Source: Mangrovimonas sp. ST2L15 (lineage in GTDB: Bacteria; Bacteroidota; Bacteroidia; Flavobacteriales; Flavobacteriaceae). From it: 64,000 bases of DNA. Shown here one piece after another: positions 45,787 to 54,710 of this stretch. The DNA lies in contig NZ_LBIQ01000030.1 in NCBI RefSeq assembly GCF_001280515.1, positions 744,001-808,000 of the forward strand, given 5' to 3'. The notes beneath the pieces are model-generated. The model was not told the DNA's origin. It searched no databases and was given only the letters and a program-made list of their open reading frames with translations. Made by a program: the position numbers and the translations under genes. Within the stretch, counting starts at the first letter, position 1; each line of letters starts with the position of its first letter.

Positions 45787-46665
45787 ATGAAAAATTCTCA
45801 AAATAAGTGGTTTTATTTAGTGCTCCTTTCTTTAATATGGGGGACTTCATTTATCCTGATAAAGAAATCTCTATTAGGCTTGTCGGCTTTTCAAATGGGT
45901 GCCTTACGCACTATCATTACAGGTTTTTTTCTATTCTTAGTGGGATATAAGCGTATTAAAACCATTTCATCCTCAGATTGGAAATGGCTGGCTTTGTCAG
46001 GTTTCTTAGGATCCTTAATGCCTGCGTTTCTTTTTGCAATTGCTGAAACTGAAATTGATAGCGCCATAGCTTCCATGCTAAACTCTTTAGTGCCCATTTT
46101 TACTTTGATTATGGGCGCTTCTATATTTCATATTAAGTCTACCAAAAGGCAATTGATTGGGGTGATGATAGGATTTGTGGGGACAGCTGTTTTAATTTTT
46201 CAGGGGGCTGAATTGAATCCCGATCAAAACTATTTGTATGCGGCATTTATCATTGTGGCGACTATCATGTATGCAGCAAATGTGAATATTATTAAAAGGA
46301 ATTTGCAACATGTAAAACCTCTAACCATCGCAGTAGGTAATTATGCAACCATTGTATTGCCTGCTGTTTTAGTGCTTTTGTTTTCAGGTTTTTTTGAAAA
46401 TGAAAGATTGAACCATCCTGAGCTAAAACAATCACTGATTTATGTGGTTATCCTTTCTTTTTTTGGTACAGCTGTAGCAAAAGTATTATTTAACAAGTTG
46501 GTACATATGTCATCCCCAGTATTCGCTTCCTCCGTTACTTATTTGATGCCTGTTATTGCTTCGGTTTGGGGCGTGATTGATGGAGAGAAGTTTGGTGGGG
46601 TTCAAATCATTGGTTCTGCTCTAATATTATTGGGGGTTTACTTAGCGCAGAGGAAGAATAAATAA
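45787..46665 (+). CDS. EamA/DMT-family transporter
   Basis: A 292-residue polytopic membrane protein with two EamA repeats and about ten transmembrane helices. Recognisable parts include SLIWGTSFILIKKSL at the N terminus, AIASMLNSLVPIFTLIMG in repeat 1 and SSVTYLMPVIASVWGVIDGEK in repeat 2. These carriers export amino acids, nucleobases or other metabolites; the substrate cannot be read from sequence. ATG 45787 is preferred over the TTG just before it. It is followed by a bidirectional hairpin terminator. Confidence 0.92.
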   Translation: MKNSQNKWFYLVLLSLIWGTSFILIKKSLLGLSAFQMGALRTIITGFFLFLVGYKRIKTISSSDWKWLALSGFLGSLMPAFLFAIAETEIDSAIASMLNSLVPIFTLIMGASIFHIKSTKRQLIGVMIGFVGTAVLIFQGAELNPDQNYLYAAFIIVATIMYAANVNIIKRNLQHVKPLTIAVGNYATIVLPAVLVLLFSGFFENERLNHPELKQSLIYVVILSFFGTAVAKVLFNKLVHMSSPVFASSVTYLMPVIASVWGVIDGEKFGGVQIIGSALILLGVYLAQRKNK

Positions 46666-46688
46666 AAAAGGCCTTAACAAGGCCTTTT
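46666..46688. terminator. Bidirectional terminator
   Basis: A 10-bp perfect inverted repeat aaaaggcctt/aaggcctttt with a 3-nt loop between the convergent DMT transporter and LolA-like genes. Confidence 0.85.
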
Positions 46689-46705
46689 CCAAATTAAAGT
46701 ATTTT

Positions 46706-47434
46706 CTAGTTAAAGTCTTCGTCGGTAACGCCTTCGTTAAATACTACGCTTGTAAATGTAATATTGATGGATTGCATTCCAGAGACCATATCTTGTTTGA
46801 ATGGAAATAGAATTCCGTCTATTTCTTTGTAATCTGAGTAAGCTATTATGGAGTTTGCAGTGCCGCCTTCTACTTCCACCTTTTCCAGTAGGTGGGTTTT
46901 GGTATTGTAGAATCTGTAACTTTTAGTGGCTTCATCCAATACTTTTATTTTGTAAAGCTCTTTGTCACCTTCAGTAACGATGCCTTCTAATGCTATCTCA
47001 TCACTTTTAGCATATAATTCTTGAAACAAGGTGTGCTTTCCTTTCTTTGGAGCGATTTGCTCTTCGGTTAGATCTACTTTCATTCCTTGTTGCTCAACAT
47101 ATCCTTTTTCACCATCAAACACTTGTTTATTTAAAAGGCCCATGCCCTCGGCGGTCATTGCCATGTATTCTTTATTAGGTACTTTTATTTTCATTTCGGT
47201 GGAAATAATCATAGGAGCTCCTGGGATAGTAACGGTTCCTTGGATTGCAGCGGTTTCAATCGATTTTAATTTCTTTTCGCCTCCAATGGCCTTAATGTAT
47301 TCCTTGTAAACGGTTTGGGCTGTGACGCCATTTGGAGCGGCTTTAATTTCTGGAGTAGTTGTTGGTGTTGCTTCCTGAGCTTGTAAATTGAATCCTAAAA
47401 AGGCTATAAGGGCTGTAAAAACTATTTTTTTCAT
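46706..47434 (-). CDS. Secreted LolA-like (outer-membrane lipoprotein-sorting fold) protein
   Basis: A 242-residue exported protein (signal peptide ending NLQAQ). After a Pro/Thr-rich linker, residues of about 40-240 resemble the LolA/LolB-like half-barrel seen in Bacteroidetes outer-membrane lipoprotein-sorting relatives (YIKAIGGEKKLKSIETAAIQGTV, then FYNTKTHLLEKVEVEGG, YSDYKEIDGILFPFKQ). Similar domains occur at the C terminus of some M16 peptidase-like proteins; here the domain stands alone. A lipid or lipoprotein carrier role is possible but unproven. Confidence 0.72.
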   Translation of the reverse strand: MKKIVFTALIAFLGFNLQAQEATPTTTPEIKAAPNGVTAQTVYKEYIKAIGGEKKLKSIETAAIQGTVTIPGAPMIISTEMKIKVPNKEYMAMTAEGMGLLNKQVFDGEKGYVEQQGMKVDLTEEQIAPKKGKHTLFQELYAKSDEIALEGIVTEGDKELYKIKVLDEATKSYRFYNTKTHLLEKVEVEGGTANSIIAYSDYKEIDGILFPFKQDMVSGMQSINITFTSVVFNEGVTDEDFN

Positions 47435-47584
47435 GTGTTGTTTATTTTATTATTTGGCTATTGGTATGCAAGTTATGATTTATGTTACAACTATGTAGCT
47501 AAATGTAAATAAGTTCATAAAGTTTTTAATAAATGACATTTTTTTCGGAAATTGAAAGGACAACTAATTAAAAATCAAACAAAA

Positions 47585-48037
47585 ATGGATTCTTCCTTGT
47601 CAGTTTCGGTAAAATATGGATTCTTTATTTCATTGGGCCTAATCGGCTATTTTTTGATTCTTCGTTTGTTCGGGTTGCATCAAAATATATGGTTACGTAT
47701 ATTAAATGGAGCGATTATGGCCTATGGCTTATATGCCGCCATCAAAAGTTATAAGTTGGCGTCTGGTATGGAATTTAATTATACGGAAGGGTTCAAAACT
47801 GGCTTGTTTACTGGTTTTATCGGAACTTTTCTATTTATGATTTTTATGGCCATTTATCTTTTTCATTTGGATCCAGAGTTTATGAATAGCATTCTTCAAA
47901 AGTTTTTAAATGGTAATTACGGTGGCGGTATGTTATTGTTTATCATTCTCATTGAAGGTTTTGCTTCAACTGTGGTGCTTACCCTATCGTTTATGCAAAT
48001 TTTCAAAAACAGCAAGAAAATAGGTCAATTTGAATAA
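47585..48037 (+). CDS. DUF4199-like small membrane protein
   Basis: A 150-residue protein with four predicted transmembrane helices (about 9-25, 31-50, 67-90 and 110-138) and a short basic tail. The pattern of GFISLGLI-type first helix and a NYTEGFKTGLFTGF loop resembles the Bacteroidetes DUF4199 family, which has no known function. I chose ATG 47585 over an upstream TTG because the helices then start normally. The rplU promoter begins immediately after its stop codon. Confidence 0.72.
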   Translation: MDSSLSVSVKYGFFISLGLIGYFLILRLFGLHQNIWLRILNGAIMAYGLYAAIKSYKLASGMEFNYTEGFKTGLFTGFIGTFLFMIFMAIYLFHLDPEFMNSILQKFLNGNYGGGMLLFIILIEGFASTVVLTLSFMQIFKNSKKIGQFE

Positions 48038-48042
48038 AACGT

Positions 48043-48072
48043 TTGTAGATTAATTATTTAGCAGTATATTTG
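48043..48072 (+). promoter_or_regulatory. Promoter of rplU-rpmA
   Basis: TTG (48043-48045), exactly 19 nt, then TATATTTG (48065-48072): a full match to the Bacteroidetes sigma-A consensus. Transcription should begin near 48078, giving a leader of about 58 nt that opens with the hairpin at 48078-48097. Confidence 0.8.
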
Positions 48073-48077
48073 CACCC

Positions 48078-48097
48078 GCCTTAGCCAGCTGGCAGGC
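48078..48097 (+). promoter_or_regulatory. GC-rich hairpin at the 5' end of the rplU leader
   Basis: gcct, a 2-nt bulge, then the palindrome gccagctggc and aggc form a 7-bp stem with an AGCT loop. It stands out from very AT-rich surroundings and falls at the predicted mRNA 5' end. It may be a leader structure or a dispersed genomic palindrome. Confidence 0.45.
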
Positions 48098-48135
48098 ACA
48101 TTTTAATTTAAATTAATTAACATAAACGTTACGCT

Positions 48136-48618
48136 ATGTACGCAATTGTAGAGATAGCAGGGCAACAATTTAAAGTTGAAAAAGACCAAAAAGTGTTTGT
48201 TCATCGTTTAGCTACCGAAGAAGGTAAAACAGTATCTTTTGATAATGTTTTGATGGTAGGAGACGGAGACAAAGTAACTTTAGGCGCCCCAGCTATAAAC
48301 GGAGCTCAAGTAGGAGCAAAAGTTTTAAAGCACCTTAAAGGTGATAAAGTTATCGTTTTCAAAAAGAAACGTAGAAAAGGTTACCGTGTTAAAAACGGTC
48401 ACAGACAAGCATTAACTGAGATTGTTATTGAAAGTATCGTTGCTTCAGGTGCAAAACCAGCTGCTAAAGCTGAGAAAAAAGTTGAGGCTCCTAAAGCTGA
48501 AGCTTCTCAAGATTTAAGTGCTTTGACTGTTGCTGAATTAAGAGAAATGGCGAAAGCTAAAGATATTTCAGGATATTCTTCAATGAAGAAAGCTGAATTA
48601 ATCGAAGCTTTAAGTTAA
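48136..48618 (+). CDS. rplU: 50S ribosomal protein L21 with C-terminal helical extension
   Basis: The 160-residue protein starts with a normal L21 core (about 1-105: MYAIVEIAGQQFKVEKDQ, KHLKGDKVIVFKKKRRKGYRVKNGHRQ). After an Ala/Lys linker (108-125) it has a 35-residue domain LSALTVAELREMAKAKDIS with SSMKKAELIEAL, resembling the HeH/SAP-like N-terminal helix-extended-loop-helix of Rho. Plain L21 is about 103 residues, so the extension is an added module. It lies 24 nt before rpmA. Confidence 0.95.
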   Translation: MYAIVEIAGQQFKVEKDQKVFVHRLATEEGKTVSFDNVLMVGDGDKVTLGAPAINGAQVGAKVLKHLKGDKVIVFKKKRRKGYRVKNGHRQALTEIVIESIVASGAKPAAKAEKKVEAPKAEASQDLSALTVAELREMAKAKDISGYSSMKKAELIEALS

Positions 48619-48642
48619 TAACCAAAATAAAATCGAAATAAA

Positions 48643-48903
48643 ATGGCACATAAAAAAGGAGTCGGAAGTTCGAAAAACGGTAGAGAATCAGAATCGAAAC
48701 GATTAGGAGTTAAGATTTTTGGTGGTCAAGCGGCTATCGCTGGTAACATTATCGTAAGACAAAGAGGTACTGCTCACCATCCAGGTGAAAACGTATACGC
48801 TGGTAAAGACCATACTTTACACGCTAAAGTTGATGGTATCGTGAAATTTGAAAAGAAAAAAGACAACAAGTCTTATGTTTCAATTGTTCCATTTGAAGCA
48901 TAA
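48643..48903 (+). CDS. rpmA: 50S ribosomal protein L27
   Basis: An 86-residue protein with the typical opening [20 protein letters not shown], followed by [23 protein letters not shown] and [17 protein letters not shown]. The N-terminal tail reaches the peptidyl transferase centre. No cleavable N-terminal extension of the Firmicutes type is present. It follows rplU in one operon, as in most bacteria. Confidence 0.98.
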   Translation: MAHKKGVGSSKNGRESESKRLGVKIFGGQAAIAGNIIVRQRGTAHHPGENVYAGKDHTLHAKVDGIVKFEKKKDNKSYVSIVPFEA

Positions 48904-48929
48904 TTACAGCTCTTTTTCAATATAACTGG

Positions 48930-48958
48930 AAACCCTTTCAATTTTGAAAGGGTTTTTT
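48930..48958 (+). terminator. Terminator of the rplU-rpmA operon
   Basis: An 11-bp stem aaaccctttca/tgaaagggttt (48930-48940 and 48945-48955) with a 4-nt loop and a T run. Confidence 0.9.
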
Positions 48959-49037
48959 GTTTTCTATTATTTAATGTTCTTATCATTTTTAAGTAACATT
49001 GAAACTGTTTCTTTGGATATTTTACTTTAACATATCC

Positions 49038-50621
49038 ATGAAATTATCTCTTCCTTTAAAAGGAACCCTATCCTTGCTGCTTAGCTTATTTATCCATACT
49101 ACTATTCTGGCACAAGGAAATTATCAAATGGAGCACTTGACTTCCAAAGTCTCCGAGTTTAAGGAATTACTTCAAACTTCAAAACAGAATCATGACTTGG
49201 ACGGACTCATTCAAGTTCAAAGTAATTTAGGAGATTTTTATGATAGGTTGGGCATTGCGAATGAGGCTATTAAACACTACCATGAAGCGTTAGTGAGTCA
49301 AAAAATGGAAGATACTACTACCATTTATCTTAATAATCAATTGGCTTCTGTTTATATATCTTTAAAAAAGTATGGGACAGCTCAGGATTATTTGACTCGA
49401 GGATTAATGCTATCAGAAAAATTATCTTTTAACAAAGGAGAGGCAGTGGCGTTAGCTCGTTTGGGAACTGTGGCCGAAAAGCAAAAGAGCTATGATCAGG
49501 CATTGGATTATCAAAATCAGAGTTTTTTGCTTTTCGAAACCCTTAAGGATAGTACTGGAATGGCTATATGTTTGGAAAACATAGGTAGTGTTTATGAAGA
49601 TTTAGAGTCTTATGAAATGGCTTTCCAATATTTTCAGCGTGCGGAACAAATGGGACATCATAGTCCAAACAATGTTTTAATTAATATCATTAATAATTTA
49701 GGAGATTCTAAAAGAAAAAAGGGGGAATTGGAAGAAGCTCTATTCTATACCAAGAAGGCTTTAGATCTGTCTCAAAAAACAAAAAATATTCATCAAGAAG
49801 AGAGTGCTTTAAAAGACATGGCTCGCACATATTCAAAAATGGAACATTTTGATTTGGCCTTGAACTATATGAATAAACATGCAGAGGTCTTTGAAAATGA
49901 AATTGAAAGAAAAAATGCCCAACAAGTAAATACGCTCCAAGTTTTATACAACGTCAAAGATAACGAAGCAAAACTGGCCTTACTGAGCAAAGAGAATGAA
50001 TTGAATAACATTAGGCAAACGGTTTTATTATTGATTAGTCTGTTTGTTCTTGCGGTACTGCTAGGGTGGTTTTTGTATTATAAAAAGAAGCAGCAGCAGG
50101 AATCCAATATTATTAATTATAAACAAAAATTATTGCAGGCAGAATTAGAAAGGAAGACGGCAGAAGAGGCTTCCTTGCAGCGCGAAGTAGATTTTAAGCT
50201 TTCGGCATTAACCAATTATAGTTTGCATTTGGCTCATAAAAACAAAATGTTGAATGACGTTTCCAAGACACTAACCAATTTGAAGGATAGAAATCAAGCT
50301 ATGATAAAACCGAAATTGGAGGAATTAATAAAGGAAATAGATTTCGATTTATCCAAAGATAAGGAGTGGGATGAATTCATGGGATATTTTGAGCAGATCC
50401 ATCCTCATTTCTTTCAGCGTTTGAATGCTCTTGCAAATCCAGAACTTTCTCCTACAGAATTACGGCTAGGCATGTTACTTCGCCTCAACTTGTCTTCAAA
50501 GGAAATAGCTTCCATTTTAAGAATTACTCCAGATAGTGTTCGAATTGCTAGATATCGCATGCGAAAAAAACTGCCACTTGATTCCAAGGAGGATATTCAG
50601 TCTTTTTTAGTGAATTTATAG
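49038..50621 (+). CDS. TPR sensor protein with transmembrane helix and C-terminal HTH domain
   Basis: A 527-residue one-component regulator of a layout common in Bacteroidetes: signal peptide ending TTILAQ, periplasmic tetratricopeptide repeats (about 45-300, for example AIKHYHEALVSQ and YDQALDYQNQSFLLFE), a single transmembrane helix (about 325-345, VLLLISLFVLAVLLGWFLYY), a coiled coil, and a cytoplasmic LuxR/GerE-like helix-turn-helix (about 470-520: LSPTELRLGMLLRLNLSSKEIASILRI is the core, here spanning 465-492). ATG 49038 is preferred because it yields the signal peptide. It sits directly upstream of the TonB receptor-phytase-phosphatase genes and probably regulates them. Confidence 0.85.
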   Translation: MKLSLPLKGTLSLLLSLFIHTTILAQGNYQMEHLTSKVSEFKELLQTSKQNHDLDGLIQVQSNLGDFYDRLGIANEAIKHYHEALVSQKMEDTTTIYLNNQLASVYISLKKYGTAQDYLTRGLMLSEKLSFNKGEAVALARLGTVAEKQKSYDQALDYQNQSFLLFETLKDSTGMAICLENIGSVYEDLESYEMAFQYFQRAEQMGHHSPNNVLINIINNLGDSKRKKGELEEALFYTKKALDLSQKTKNIHQEESALKDMARTYSKMEHFDLALNYMNKHAEVFENEIERKNAQQVNTLQVLYNVKDNEAKLALLSKENELNNIRQTVLLLISLFVLAVLLGWFLYYKKKQQQESNIINYKQKLLQAELERKTAEEASLQREVDFKLSALTNYSLHLAHKNKMLNDVSKTLTNLKDRNQAMIKPKLEELIKEIDFDLSKDKEWDEFMGYFEQIHPHFFQRLNALANPELSPTELRLGMLLRLNLSSKEIASILRITPDSVRIARYRMRKKLPLDSKEDIQSFLVNL

Positions 50622-50725
50622 AAAGTTTCCTCAAACTTAATTCAATGTTACCCCTTTGTTAATGTTGCCTTGTTTTATAGCCAGAATAGGTGGTTTACTC
50701 ACTTTTTGTTAACGCTAATTTTAGC

Positions 50726-50753
50726 TTGAAGCCAAGATGGCAATATAGTTTTG
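50726..50753 (+). promoter_or_regulatory. Candidate promoter of the phytate-type TonB receptor operon
   Basis: TTG (50726-50728), 17 nt, then TAGTTTTG (50746-50753), within the accepted spacing of the Bacteroidetes consensus. Transcription would start around 50759, leaving a leader of about 18 nt. Confidence 0.55.
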
Positions 50754-50776
50754 TGTCCAACTAATTGATACAAAAA

Positions 50777-53632
50777 ATGACAATGAAACTACTTTTTAAA
50801 AATCTTTTTATTTGGTGCCTAATTATTTTTGGCGCTAACTCCATGATGGCCCAGAATGGGATTATTAGGGGGATGATTACAGACAATAATGGATTGGTCG
50901 TTCCAGGGGCATCCGTTATTGTAGAAACGACTAACAAAGGAGCTATTTCTGATTTTGATGGAACCTATACCATTTTAAATGTGCAGGAGGGTACTTACAT
51001 CATTACTGTAAAATATCTAGGATACGAAAATATAAGCCAAGAGGCTATTGTTCCTGCTTCTGGGACGGTTACTTTAAACTTTACGCTTTCTGGTCAAGAT
51101 ACCGAATTAGATGAGGTATTGATTACCGGGTATGGTTTAAGCGGACAAGCAAGGGCTCTTAACACACAAAAAAACAAACAGAATATAACAAACATTGTTT
51201 CTACAGATCAAATAGGGAAATTTCCTGATGCCAATATCGGGGACGCTGTAAAGCGTATTCCGGGTATAACCATGCAAGTAGACCAAGGTGAAGCCAGAAA
51301 TATCATCGTTCGTGGTTTAGCACCTCAATTGAACTCTGTAACGTTAAATGGTTCTAGAATTCCATCTGCAGAGGGAGATAACAGAAATGTTCAAATGGAT
51401 TTGATCCCTTCAGATATGATTCAAACCATTGAGGTAAATAAGGCTGTGACGCCAGACATGGATGCAGATGCATTAGGAGGATCTGTTAACTTAATAACAA
51501 GAACATCACCACAAGGGTTCCGTTTATCGGCTACCGCTGGTTCAGGTTTAAATTTTATCACCAACAAGCGTATTTTAAATGGATCCTTCCTATTAGGGGA
51601 TCGCTCTAAAAATGACAAGTTTGGGTGGATGGTTTCGGCATCTTTCAATGACAACGCCTTCGGAAGTGATAACGTAGAAGCAGAATGGGAAGATGAATTT
51701 GAATATAATGCAGGTGATGAAGACAATTTAGAAGCTGTAAATGTGAATCCATATGCCAGTGTGTTTGAAATGAGAGAATATTTGGTGCAACGTATTCGAA
51801 GAAGCTTCTCTGCAAATTTTGATTATAAGTTTGATAAAAACAATACCATTTACTTCAAGTCCATTTACAACTGGAGAGACGATAGAGAAAACAGATATCG
51901 TTTGGAACATGAAATTTTAGATGGGGAAGATATTTCTTTTGATGATTTCACCGTGGATAGTAATGGAAATTTAACCAGTTTCCCAGTTGAAGCAAAACGT
52001 CAGACTAAGGGAGGTATTGATAACAATAGAAATCAAAATGCCAGACTGGAAGACCAACGTATGCAAAACTATAGCCTAGGAGGAGACCACTTGATTGGTA
52101 AAGTGAAATTAGACTGGATGGCATCTTTTGCCAAAGCTTCTGAAGAGCGTTTAAACGAGCGTTATATTGAATATGAAAGTGAATATGGAATTGCTTTTAA
52201 CAACAATGAAGATAAACCTTTGTTTTCCCCTTTAAGTCAAGCTGATGCTGATTATAACTTGTTTGAGTTGAATGAAATCACCGAGGAAAATCAATATACA
52301 GAGGAGGAAGATATCAACATCTTTGTCAATGCTCAATTTCCTTTTTCGATTGTTTCAAATCAAGAAGGATTCTTAAAAGTTGGAGCTAAAACCAGAATGA
52401 AAAATAAGAATAGAACCAATGGTTTTATTGAGTATTCTGATGAAACTGGAGCATTGGAAATGTTAGGAATGGTTCCAACCCATAATTACACAGATGAGGA
52501 TTATTTGGCAGGAAGCCAATACCAATTGGGGTCATTTGCGTCTTCAGAATTTTTAGGAGGATTGAACTTATATGATTCTAATTTATTTGAAGGTGAAGAT
52601 TTACCTGAAGAATACCTGACCGCCAATTTTGATGTAAACGAAGATGTATTTGCAGGATACCTGATGTTAAATCAAAACATAACAAATAAATTTTGTGTCC
52701 TGGCCGGGGTAAGATTAGAGCATACCTCAATTGAAAGTGAGGGGAATGAATTGATTTTTGATACAGATGGTGATTATGCAGGAACCAATGTATTGAAAGA
52801 CAAAAATGATTATACAAACATACTTCCTGGCGTGCACTTAAAATATGATGTGACAGAAAATACCATTCTTCGTTTATCATGGACCAATACTTTGGCTAGA
52901 CCAAATTATGTAGACTTGGTGCCTTACCAAGAGGTGAATAATGAAGATGAAGAAATATTCTTAGGAAATTCTGAATTGGACCCAACTACATCTATGAACT
53001 TTGACCTTATGGCAGAACACTATTTCAAGTCTGTAGGTATTATTTCTGGAGGTTTGTTTTATAAGAATATCGACAAATTTGTTTATACCAGACAGACCGA
53101 AAATGCTGATGGTTATGAGGTGTATCAGCCATTAAACGGTGAGGGAGCAACAGTTTTTGGAGCTGAAGTTTCTATCCAAAGAAGATTGGATTTCTTGCCT
53201 GGGTTTGCTAAAAATTTCAGTGTGTATTTAAACTATACCTATTTAAAGTCTGATGCCGATGGAATTTACAATGAAGATGGGGAAGAAAGAACTGATTTAG
53301 ATCTTCCTAACACAGCTCCTAATATGTTCAACGGATCTTTAGGATACGCTGGAAAGAGATTTAGTTTGAGATTATCTGCCAACTATTCTGATTCTTATAT
53401 CGATGAAATCGGTGGACGCGCTTTTGAAGATCGTTATTATGATGAGCAATTCTTCTTAGATTTTAATGCTAATGTAGCATTATCTAAAAATCTAAGTGTC
53501 TATGCGAGCTTAAATAACATCACCAATCAACCTTTACGTTACTACCAAGGGGTAAAAGGAAGAACCATGCAGATGGAATACTATGAAAAAAGATTAACCT
53601 TTGGATTGAAATATGATTTATTTAAAAAGTAA
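50777..53632 (+). CDS. TonB-dependent receptor with carboxypeptidase-regulatory-like N-terminal domain
   Basis: A 951-residue outer-membrane receptor: signal peptide ending SMMAQ, a carboxypeptidase-D regulatory-like domain (about 25-110, IIRGMITDNNGLVVPGASV, DFDGTYTILNVQEGTYI), a plug (about 125-240, IGKFPDANIGDAVKRIPGIT, then NIIVRGLAPQLNSVTLNGSR) and a 22-stranded-type barrel ending in YDLFKK. It imports a substrate across the outer membrane using TonB energy. The phytase gene starts 4 nt after its stop codon and a phosphatase gene follows, so the substrate is probably an inositol phosphate or another phosphorylated compound (inference). The start is either ATG 50777 or ATG 50783. Confidence 0.92.
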   Translation: MTMKLLFKNLFIWCLIIFGANSMMAQNGIIRGMITDNNGLVVPGASVIVETTNKGAISDFDGTYTILNVQEGTYIITVKYLGYENISQEAIVPASGTVTLNFTLSGQDTELDEVLITGYGLSGQARALNTQKNKQNITNIVSTDQIGKFPDANIGDAVKRIPGITMQVDQGEARNIIVRGLAPQLNSVTLNGSRIPSAEGDNRNVQMDLIPSDMIQTIEVNKAVTPDMDADALGGSVNLITRTSPQGFRLSATAGSGLNFITNKRILNGSFLLGDRSKNDKFGWMVSASFNDNAFGSDNVEAEWEDEFEYNAGDEDNLEAVNVNPYASVFEMREYLVQRIRRSFSANFDYKFDKNNTIYFKSIYNWRDDRENRYRLEHEILDGEDISFDDFTVDSNGNLTSFPVEAKRQTKGGIDNNRNQNARLEDQRMQNYSLGGDHLIGKVKLDWMASFAKASEERLNERYIEYESEYGIAFNNNEDKPLFSPLSQADADYNLFELNEITEENQYTEEEDINIFVNAQFPFSIVSNQEGFLKVGAKTRMKNKNRTNGFIEYSDETGALEMLGMVPTHNYTDEDYLAGSQYQLGSFASSEFLGGLNLYDSNLFEGEDLPEEYLTANFDVNEDVFAGYLMLNQNITNKFCVLAGVRLEHTSIESEGNELIFDTDGDYAGTNVLKDKNDYTNILPGVHLKYDVTENTILRLSWTNTLARPNYVDLVPYQEVNNEDEEIFLGNSELDPTTSMNFDLMAEHYFKSVGIISGGLFYKNIDKFVYTRQTENADGYEVYQPLNGEGATVFGAEVSIQRRLDFLPGFAKNFSVYLNYTYLKSDADGIYNEDGEERTDLDLPNTAPNMFNGSLGYAGKRFSLRLSANYSDSYIDEIGGRAFEDRYYDEQFFLDFNANVALSKNLSVYASLNNITNQPLRYYQGVKGRTMQMEYYEKRLTFGLKYDLFKK

Positions 53633-53636
53633 ACAA

Positions 53637-54644
53637 ATGAGAACAGGCTTATTAATCCTAGGGTTAATAAGCTTATTATTCTCATGTAAACCTAATTTAG
53701 TAGAAATAGCTCCTGATGTTATCACAGAAAGCACCTTGCATGATACAGATGATCCAGCTATTTGGGTGAATAAAGAAAATACAGAAGAAAGTATAGTTTT
53801 TGGAACCGATAAAGATACCAATGGAGCCATTTACGCTTTCAATTTGCAAGGGAAGATTATTGAGGAGAAGACCTTGCGTGGAATGAAACGTCCAAATAAT
53901 GTCGATGTAGCTTACGATGTGAAAATCAATGATTCGACCATAACAGATATACTTGTTTTTACAGAAAGAGAGCGTGAGCAAATACGTGTATTTTCTATTC
54001 CTGAAATGAAACCCTTAGATCAGGGAGGGTTTAAAGTGTTTCAAGATACATTAGAGAATGAATGGAATTTACCTATGGGAATTTCTATTTACAAATCACC
54101 AAAAAGTGAGAAGGTGTATGCAGTTGTGGGAAGAAAAAATGGCCCTTCAACAAATTACTTGCATCAATTTGAATTAATTCCTGGAGGAGATCATTTAGAG
54201 TTCAAGTTGGTACGTGAGTTTGGTAACTTTAGTGGTAAAAAGGAAATTGAAGCGATTGCAGTAGATAGCGAGTTAGGCTATATCTATTATTCTGATGAAA
54301 TGAGCTGTGTTAGAAAGTATTTGGCTGAGCCAGATGCAACTAATGAAGAGGTTTCCTGTTTTGGTGGAGATACATTTAATAGAGATATAGAAGGGATAGC
54401 CATTGCTTCTTATAAAGACGGGGAAGGTTATATTATTGTGTCAGATCAGCAGGAACATGCCTTTAATGTTTTTGATAGAAAAACCAATGAGTTTTTATAT
54501 GCAAAAAATCTGGGAACTCTAGAGACTGACGGATGTGAGGCCTACACGGGCTATTTAAACGAAACGTTTAAAAATGGACTGTTTGTTGCTATGAATGACA
54601 ATAAAAATTTCTATTTCTACGACCTGTCTAAAATCGTTGAGTAA
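53637..54644 (+). CDS. Beta-propeller phytase (lipoprotein)
   Basis: A 335-residue lipoprotein (LISLLFSC, lipidated C17) of the 3-phytase/beta-propeller phytase family, which uses calcium to remove phosphate from inositol hexakisphosphate. Family motifs include TDDPAIWVN, FGTDKDTNGAIYAFNLQGK, RPNNVDVAYD, KKEIEAIAVDSELGYIYYSDE and GYIIVSDQQEHAFNVFDR. Tethered to the outer membrane, it could supply the receptor gene product encoded 4 nt upstream. An in-frame ATA-containing extension further upstream overlaps the receptor and lacks a lipobox at the right place, so ATG 53637 is used. Confidence 0.92.
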   Translation: MRTGLLILGLISLLFSCKPNLVEIAPDVITESTLHDTDDPAIWVNKENTEESIVFGTDKDTNGAIYAFNLQGKIIEEKTLRGMKRPNNVDVAYDVKINDSTITDILVFTEREREQIRVFSIPEMKPLDQGGFKVFQDTLENEWNLPMGISIYKSPKSEKVYAVVGRKNGPSTNYLHQFELIPGGDHLEFKLVREFGNFSGKKEIEAIAVDSELGYIYYSDEMSCVRKYLAEPDATNEEVSCFGGDTFNRDIEGIAIASYKDGEGYIIVSDQQEHAFNVFDRKTNEFLYAKNLGTLETDGCEAYTGYLNETFKNGLFVAMNDNKNFYFYDLSKIVE

Positions 54645-54710
54645 CAACTTAAAGTAAACGTTAAAGGTACAGAGTTCATATTTCTATGTGCCTTTAATAA
54701 TTCTAAAAAC

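Noticed and set aside
54663-54694. Hairpin between the phytase and phosphatase genes (aaaggtac with gtgccttt) as a terminator
   Set aside because: One wobble pair, a long internal loop and no T run. The two genes may still be co-transcribed.
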